Assembly: GCA_003248965.1 (NCBI GenBank) | Contig: QFQU01000014.1 | Location: forward strand, 1-64,000 | Reading direction: 5' to 3' | Length of the DNA stretch: 64,000 nt | DNA from: Brevundimonas sp. | Lineage (GTDB): Bacteria > Pseudomonadota > Alphaproteobacteria > Caulobacterales > Caulobacteraceae | In this document: in pieces, positions 58,862 to 64,000 of the stretch | Layout of the letters: every line of letters begins with the position of its first letter | Numbering within the stretch: position 1 is the first letter of the stretch | Notes under the pieces: model-generated | Databases searched by the model: none | Told to the model about the DNA's origin: nothing | What the model saw: the letters and a program-made list of their open reading frames with translations, nothing else | Program-made: the position numbers and the translations under genes

Positions 58862-61501
58862 TCAGAACCGCTTCGTCAGCCCCACGCTGATCACCCGCCC
58901 GCGCGGATCGGCGACGACGGGATCGTAGCCCAGGGCGAACTGGGCCAGGGGCGGCGCCTTGTCCATAAGATTGACCACGCCCAGCGATAGGTCCACCTCC
59001 GTTCCGATCTGGCGGGTGTAGAGCAGGTCCAGGGTCGTCTGGCTGGCGATGTGCGGGTCGGTGATGCCGCTGCGGTCGTTGCGATAGCCGCTGGTGTAGT
59101 GAACCAGGGCGGTCACGACCTGCGCCCCGCCGCTCCAGCCCACGGCGAACTCCCCACGGTCGCGCGGCAGCGACCGGCCGATGTTGTTCAGATTGGTCGA
59201 GCCGACGCCCGACGCCGCGGCCGATCCGGTGTCCAGCCGGATGTCGTAGCGGTCCACATAGGTCCAGGTCGCCGACGCCGTAGCCCGCCCGCCCCACAGA
59301 TCGCGTCCATACCGGGCCGACAGGTCGATCCCCTGCGTCTGGATCGACGAGGCGTTGACGAAGGCCAGTTGCACGAAGGTCAGGGCGCCGTTCTGCGCGC
59401 GTGTCACCTTGCGCTGGGCCTCCGTTCCGGTCAGACCCGCCGCCGTGTCGGCGCTGGCCCGGTCGATGACGGCCTGGGCCGATTCCTTCACCACCAGATC
59501 GGCGTAGTCGAACCGCCAGGCGTCCAGGCCCAATTCCAGCCCCTCGATCGGTCGCCACTGGGCGCCGAAGGTCAGGCTTTCGGACTTCTCGGGCTTCAGC
59601 CCCGGATCGCCCGAGGTGAGGGTGTTGACGAAGACGAAGGCGCCCCGGTCGAACACCGACGGCTGCGACGCCTGGGCGCCAGACAGGGCATAGACGGACG
59701 GCGCACGGAACCCCTGCCCCCAGGACGCGCGCAGGGCCAGGGCGTCAGTGACATCCCAACGCACGGCGGCCTTGGGGCTGAACCGGCCCTGATCGCCGTC
59801 ATAGGTTTCATAGCGTCCGGCCAGTTGCGCCTCGATCCGTTCGCCCAGATGCAGTCGCGCCTCGGCGAAGGCCGCCAGCGCCTGCTGGTCGCCGTCGAAA
59901 TCGGGGGAATAGCCGGCGGTCAGCATTTCCCCCGCATTGACCAGATCGCTCCAGTCATGACGGAAGGCGCTGCGGCGATACTGGGCGCCCAGGGCGACAT
60001 CGACCGATCCGCCGCTCCAGGCCAGGGCCTGGCCGCCTGTCGAGGCTTCGGCGGCGATCAGGCTGGCGGCGCCCCTCAGTCCCACATTACCGGTCAGGCT
60101 GTCGATCAGGGCGGCGCCGTTCGCCGTGCCCGTGCCCAGATAGGCGCTGCCGAACGGATTGAAGTAACGGCACGGCCCCACGCCGGGCGCGCCCGTCGCG
60201 GCGTCGCAGCCGGCCCCGCCCAGACCCCGCAGGGCGTTCTGAAGCGCGCCGCCGATCACGTCCGGCTTGTCATAGGCGACGTGCTGGCGGCTGGCGGTCG
60301 CCGCCAGGGTCCAGGTCCAGCGCCCGTCGAATCGCCCGTCCAGACCCGCGGCCAGACGCCAGGTGCGATAGTCGAACTGGGACCGCATGGCTCCCGCCTC
60401 CGCCCCCAGCAGACGCCCGCGAAACAGCACGTCCTCGCCGAACGGATTGTCGGGGTGCGACGCCGGTACGGTCAGCGCCCGCGCCAGGATCGGCAGGGAC
60501 GGCGTCAGCCGCGCCTCGCTCCAGGTCGAGGACCAGGCCCCTTGAAGCGAAAAGGTCGTCTCTCCGCCCATCGGCCGTCGATAGTCGGCGAACAGCTGGG
60601 TCCGCGTCTCCTGCGGGACCAGATCGAAGAAGTCGGAATAGTCCAGCCGACAGAAACTGTCGGTCGGCGAATTGAGATAGGCGTCGGCGAAGGCCGGATC
60701 GCCGCACGCGGGATCGGGCGAATAGCCCCCTCGACTGGGCCGGAAATAGGATCCCGGCTGGCCATAGCTGGTCACGGCCGTCCAGGCCGCGCGGCCGTAA
60801 CGCCGGGCCTGGGTGAAGTCGCGCTCATCGGACCCCAGGGCCGAACGGCGGAAATGCGACGCCGCCAGCGTCAGGTCGCCGCCCAGCAGGCCGAAGCCGC
60901 CCAGAGCCTCGACCACCGTCTCCTCGGACCCGTCCGCCAGGGCGTATTTGGCGCGCGCCTCCGGCGCCCTCACGCCGCGCCGCGTGATGAAGTTCACGAC
61001 GCCGGCCACCGCGTCCGACCCATAGACGGCCGAGGCGCCGTCCTTGACCACTTCGATCCGCTGGATGGCGATGGTCGGAACCAGTGAATTGACGTCCACG
61101 AAGGCGGAGCCGTCGGTCGCCACCACGGCGCTGCTGGTCCAGCGCTGTCCGTCCACCAGCACCAGGGTCGATCCCAGGCCGAGGTTGCGCAGATTGAACT
61201 GGGCCGTGCCCGAGCTTTGCGGCTGATTCAGTTGATCGACCTGCGTCTCCGCGCCCGAATTGGCCGTCACCAGGCGCGGAGCCTGCGACAGGTCGGACAC
61301 GCCGGCCGCCGTCAGGACGTCTGCGCCGATGATTTCCACCGGCGCGATGCGGTCGCCGCCCGCGATTCGCGACCCCGTCACCACCACATCGTCCAGCCGC
61401 TCCATCGGCTTGGCCGCGCCGCCATCCTGCGCCTGAGCGGCGACGGCGCCCGTCAACCACGCCACGGCCGCCGTGCTCATCAGGATATTTCGCTGCGCCA
61501 T
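58862..61501 (-). CDS. TonB-dependent outer-membrane receptor 2
   Basis: An 879-residue receptor. Residues 1-25 form a signal peptide (ending AVAAQAQ). The plug starts LDDVVVTGSRIAGGDRIAPV and has FNLRNLGLGSTLVLVDGQRW and IQRIEVVKDGASAVYGSDAV with AGVVNFITRR. The barrel follows and ends VISVGLTKRF with terminal Phe. The QSSGTAQFNLRNLG wording is typical of large Caulobacterales/sphingomonad receptors often linked to oligosaccharide or peptide uptake. ATG 61501 was chosen because the signal peptide begins there; an in-frame ATG at 61549 lies in the inverted repeat region. The adjacent divergent gene encodes a sugar-ABC ATPase, which makes a carbohydrate ligand attractive but unproven. Confidence 0.93.
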   Translation of the reverse strand: MAQRNILMSTAAVAWLTGAVAAQAQDGGAAKPMERLDDVVVTGSRIAGGDRIAPVEIIGADVLTAAGVSDLSQAPRLVTANSGAETQVDQLNQPQSSGTAQFNLRNLGLGSTLVLVDGQRWTSSAVVATDGSAFVDVNSLVPTIAIQRIEVVKDGASAVYGSDAVAGVVNFITRRGVRAPEARAKYALADGSEETVVEALGGFGLLGGDLTLAASHFRRSALGSDERDFTQARRYGRAAWTAVTSYGQPGSYFRPSRGGYSPDPACGDPAFADAYLNSPTDSFCRLDYSDFFDLVPQETRTQLFADYRRPMGGETTFSLQGAWSSTWSEARLTPSLPILARALTVPASHPDNPFGEDVLFRGRLLGAEAGAMRSQFDYRTWRLAAGLDGRFDGRWTWTLAATASRQHVAYDKPDVIGGALQNALRGLGGAGCDAATGAPGVGPCRYFNPFGSAYLGTGTANGAALIDSLTGNVGLRGAASLIAAEASTGGQALAWSGGSVDVALGAQYRRSAFRHDWSDLVNAGEMLTAGYSPDFDGDQQALAAFAEARLHLGERIEAQLAGRYETYDGDQGRFSPKAAVRWDVTDALALRASWGQGFRAPSVYALSGAQASQPSVFDRGAFVFVNTLTSGDPGLKPEKSESLTFGAQWRPIEGLELGLDAWRFDYADLVVKESAQAVIDRASADTAAGLTGTEAQRKVTRAQNGALTFVQLAFVNASSIQTQGIDLSARYGRDLWGGRATASATWTYVDRYDIRLDTGSAAASGVGSTNLNNIGRSLPRDRGEFAVGWSGGAQVVTALVHYTSGYRNDRSGITDPHIASQTTLDLLYTRQIGTEVDLSLGVVNLMDKAPPLAQFALGYDPVVADPRGRVISVGLTKRF

Positions 61502-61547
61502 CGAACTGCTCCCCGTCGGTAGAGCGCGGCTTCTAGCCAGCGTCGCC

Positions 61548-61583
61548 ATTTTGCGAAAGATTAATTTTACAACTTCGCAAAAT
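61548..61583. promoter_or_regulatory. inverted repeat in the TonB receptor 2 / ABC ATPase intergenic region
   Basis: ATTTTGCGAA (61548-61557) and TTCGCAAAAT (61574-61583) form a perfect 10-bp inverted repeat around 16 bp of AT-rich sequence. It lies 47 bp upstream of the receptor start. The spacing places the half sites about 26 bp apart, so an operator for a dimeric regulator or a stem in the receptor leader are both possible. Confidence 0.45.
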
Positions 61584-61641
61584 TCAACCGAACGGGCGTC
61601 TGAGAGCGGCAGAGGATCGTCGCGCGTCCTTGATCCAACGA

Positions 61642-61655
61642 TGTAACCGGTTACG
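61642..61655. promoter_or_regulatory. LacI-family-type operator
   Basis: GTAACCGGTTAC is a perfect 12-bp palindrome with the central CG typical of LacI/GalR-family operators; the flanks T and G make TGTAACCGGTTACG. It lies 40 bp before the start of the ABC ATPase gene and about 140 bp from the TonB receptor 2 start. Sugar regulators of Caulobacterales and Xanthomonads use such sequences. No LacI-family gene is present in the window. Confidence 0.55.
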
Positions 61656-61694
61656 GTGGCCCAAAATACAAAACGGGTTCAGGAAACAGGAAGC

Positions 61695-62779
<1,085 letters not shown>

Positions 62780-62783
<4 letters not shown>

Positions 62784-63145
62784 CGGCTCCTGGGCTTGCG
62801 CAGTTTCTTCTCGGCGGCCTTTTTCAGCGCCACGTCCAGCGACCGCCGCGCCCAGGCCGTCGCCGTCTCCGCGTCGTCCAGCGCCGCCCCCGGCAGGGAC
62901 CAGAAACCCAGGCTGACCGACGCGCCCGCCTTGGTCGAATAGGTGAAGGGATGCGCACCCTCCGCTTCCAGAGCGGCCGCAAGAACCTCATCGGCCTTCA
63001 GCCAGATCACGCCGTCATCCAGCACGGCGAACATGACGCCCGCGGCATAGCCCCCTGCCCCGCCGAACATCCGCTTGATCTCCAGTCGGCCCAGCGCATG
63101 GAAATGCTCGCGCACCCATTCGCCGAACTCGGCGTCGTAAGCCAT
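62780..63145 (-). CDS. TfoX/Sxy family protein
   Basis: A 121-residue protein with a TfoX N-terminal domain: EFGEWVREHFHALGRLEIKR, MFGGAGGYAAGVMFAVLDDG and IWLKADEV. TfoX/Sxy activates competence genes with CRP in gammaproteobacteria; most stand-alone N-terminal-domain proteins are uncharacterised. The C-terminal part is Lys/Arg-rich (KKAAEKKLRKPRSR). It converges on the ABC ATPase gene, with a 4-bp overlap of the stops, and its start is next to the sufA stop. Confidence 0.85.
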
Positions 63146-63146
63146 C

Positions 63147-63536
63147 TCAGGCGCTGGCGGCCGGAACGATGGTCACGCTCTCGCCGCAGCCGCAGGCGTC
63201 GGTCTGGTTGGGGTTGTTGAAGACGAACTTGGAGGCCAGCCGCGTCGTCTCGTAATCGATCTCGGTGCCGATCAGGAACAGCACGGCCTTGGGCTCGATC
63301 AGGATGATCACGCCCTTGTCCTCGACCACCTCGTCCAGCGGCCCGATCTCGTCGGCATAGGCGAAGGTGTATTCCTGCCCCGCGCAGCCGCCGTTCTTGA
63401 CCCCGATCCGCAGACCGATGTGGGCGTTCTCGGCGTTGTCCAGAATTTCACGCACCCGCTCCGCCGCCGCGTCGGTCAGGGTCACGGCCTTGGGGCGCGG
63501 TCGACGCGGCCGGGATGTGGCTTGAAGCTCGGTCAT
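63147..63536 (-). CDS. sufA: iron-sulfur cluster assembly protein SufA (A-type carrier)
   Basis: A 129-residue HesB/IscA-type carrier that receives and passes on Fe-S clusters. The three cluster-binding Cys are visible: KNGGCAGQEY and the C-terminal CGCGESV. The central strand PKAVLFLIGTEIDYETTRLA and the FVFNNPNQTDAC block are family marks. A 15-residue Arg/Pro-rich N-terminal extension precedes the domain. ATG 63536 overlaps the sufT stop by one base (TGATG), so it is coupled to sufT; the frame extends upstream to 63590 within sufT, which I exclude. Confidence 0.92.
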   Translation of the reverse strand: MTELQATSRPRRPRPKAVTLTDAAAERVREILDNAENAHIGLRIGVKNGGCAGQEYTFAYADEIGPLDEVVEDKGVIILIEPKAVLFLIGTEIDYETTRLASKFVFNNPNQTDACGCGESVTIVPAASA

Positions 63537-63925
63537 CAGAACATGTTCAAGGCCAGCTTGGCCTCGTCGCTCATCTTGGAGGCGTCCCATGGCGGGTCGA
63601 ACACCAGATTGGCCTTGGCGCTTCGGACCCCCTCGACCTTCTCCACCGCCGTCTCGACCCAGCCGGGCATCTCGCCCGCCACAGGACAGCCGGGCGCCGT
63701 CAGGGTCATGTCCACCACCACGTCGCGGTCGTCGTTGACGTCCACGCGATAAATCAGGCCCAGTTCATAGATGTCGACCGGGATTTCCGGGTCATAGACG
63801 GTCTTCAGCGCCTCGATCAGGTCTTCGGTCAGCTTGTCCAGCTCCCCTTGCGACAAGGCGCTTTTCTGCGGCTCGTCCCAGGCGGCCTGGAAGGCGTCGC
63901 TGTCCTGAATGGTGTTCTCTGTCAT
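63536..63925 (-). CDS. sufT: SUF system assembly protein SufT (MIP18/DUF59 family)
   Basis: A 129-residue protein with the DUF59 core: YDPEIPVDIYELGLIYRVDV, VVVDMTLTAPGCPVAGEMPG with the single Cys, and VFDPPWDASKMSDEAKLALN. DUF59 proteins help in Fe-S cluster maturation. The 35-residue N-terminal extension is acidic. It is 5 bp downstream of sufS and overlaps sufA, so the order sufS-sufT-sufA is one operon. Confidence 0.92.
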   Translation of the reverse strand: MTENTIQDSDAFQAAWDEPQKSALSQGELDKLTEDLIEALKTVYDPEIPVDIYELGLIYRVDVNDDRDVVVDMTLTAPGCPVAGEMPGWVETAVEKVEGVRSAKANLVFDPPWDASKMSDEAKLALNMF

Positions 63926-63930
63926 CGGCT

Positions 63931-64000
63931 TACACGAAGAAGTTTCGCGCCTTGATCAGCGCGTCCACGAAGGCGTCTGCATCCTCCACGGTGTTATATA
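63931..64000 (-). CDS. sufS: cysteine desulfurase SufS, C-terminal end (partial)
   Basis: Only the last 22 codons are inside the window: YNTVEDADAFVDALIKARNF FV then TAA. The YNT...D.F...L pattern is the C-terminus of class II cysteine desulfurases. It lies 5 bp upstream of sufT, in the suf operon order. The rest, with the PLP Lys and catalytic Cys, is beyond the right edge. Confidence 0.7.

Overview
The window is high-GC bacterial chromosome from an alphaproteobacterium of the order Caulobacterales, most likely Brevundimonas or a close relative. I infer this from a holdfast-type (hfs) polysaccharide cluster, the gatCAB, ruvX, pyrB/pyrC', plsY, dprA, topA gene order, two large TonB-dependent receptors, and many GTG/TTG starts that overlap the upstream stop. 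No database search was possible; names rest on motifs, length and context.

Layout. 1-2610 is the end of an integrated element: a secreted hypothetical protein, an XRE regulator with a direct-repeat candidate operator, a tyrosine integrase, and a 77-bp 3' fragment of tRNA-Ser(GCU) that marks an attachment site. 2662-10600 is the envelope polysaccharide locus: sugar-phosphate transferase (hfsE), flippase (hfsF) and two family 2 glycosyltransferases on the plus strand, then the export components hfsB/hfsA (minus) and hfsD (plus), which diverge around a CtrA-like box. 10607-12934 has a Sel1 protein and two RcnB-family secreted proteins with near-identical promoter architecture. 12967-20641 is gatB, gatA and gatC, split by a small secreted protein and an alcohol/aldehyde dehydrogenase pair with its regulator. 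20711-30868 holds a frameshifted lipoprotein, ruvX, an AEC transporter, pyrB with a catalytically dead pyrC', a GDPD lipoprotein, plsY, dprA and topA.

30878-34878 carries two leucine-degradation-type genes and the rpsF-rpsR-rplI operon, in which rpsR appears to carry an internal out-of-frame deletion. 35517-45651 has TonB receptor 1, dnaB, alr, a YIP1 protein, radA, cvpA and purF. 45664-54310 has an MFS exporter, an SDR, a membrane protein paired with a membrane-bound LytTR regulator, an ICMT-like methyltransferase, a Nudix hydrolase, der, bamB and a YfgM-like TPR protein. 54537-57255 is a tandem duplication of a three-gene cassette (two-TM membrane protein, ECF sigma factor, small TM protein that may be an anti-sigma factor). 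57448-64000 has a DUF2188 protein, a lipoprotein phosphodiesterase, an ArsC-like protein, TonB receptor 2, an orphan sugar-ABC ATPase behind a LacI-type palindrome, TfoX, and the end of a suf operon (sufS, sufT, sufA).

The observations most worth following are the damaged rpsR, the duplicated ECF cassette, the shared 11-bp-phased promoter of the two rcnB genes, and the attP-like tRNA-Ser fragment.
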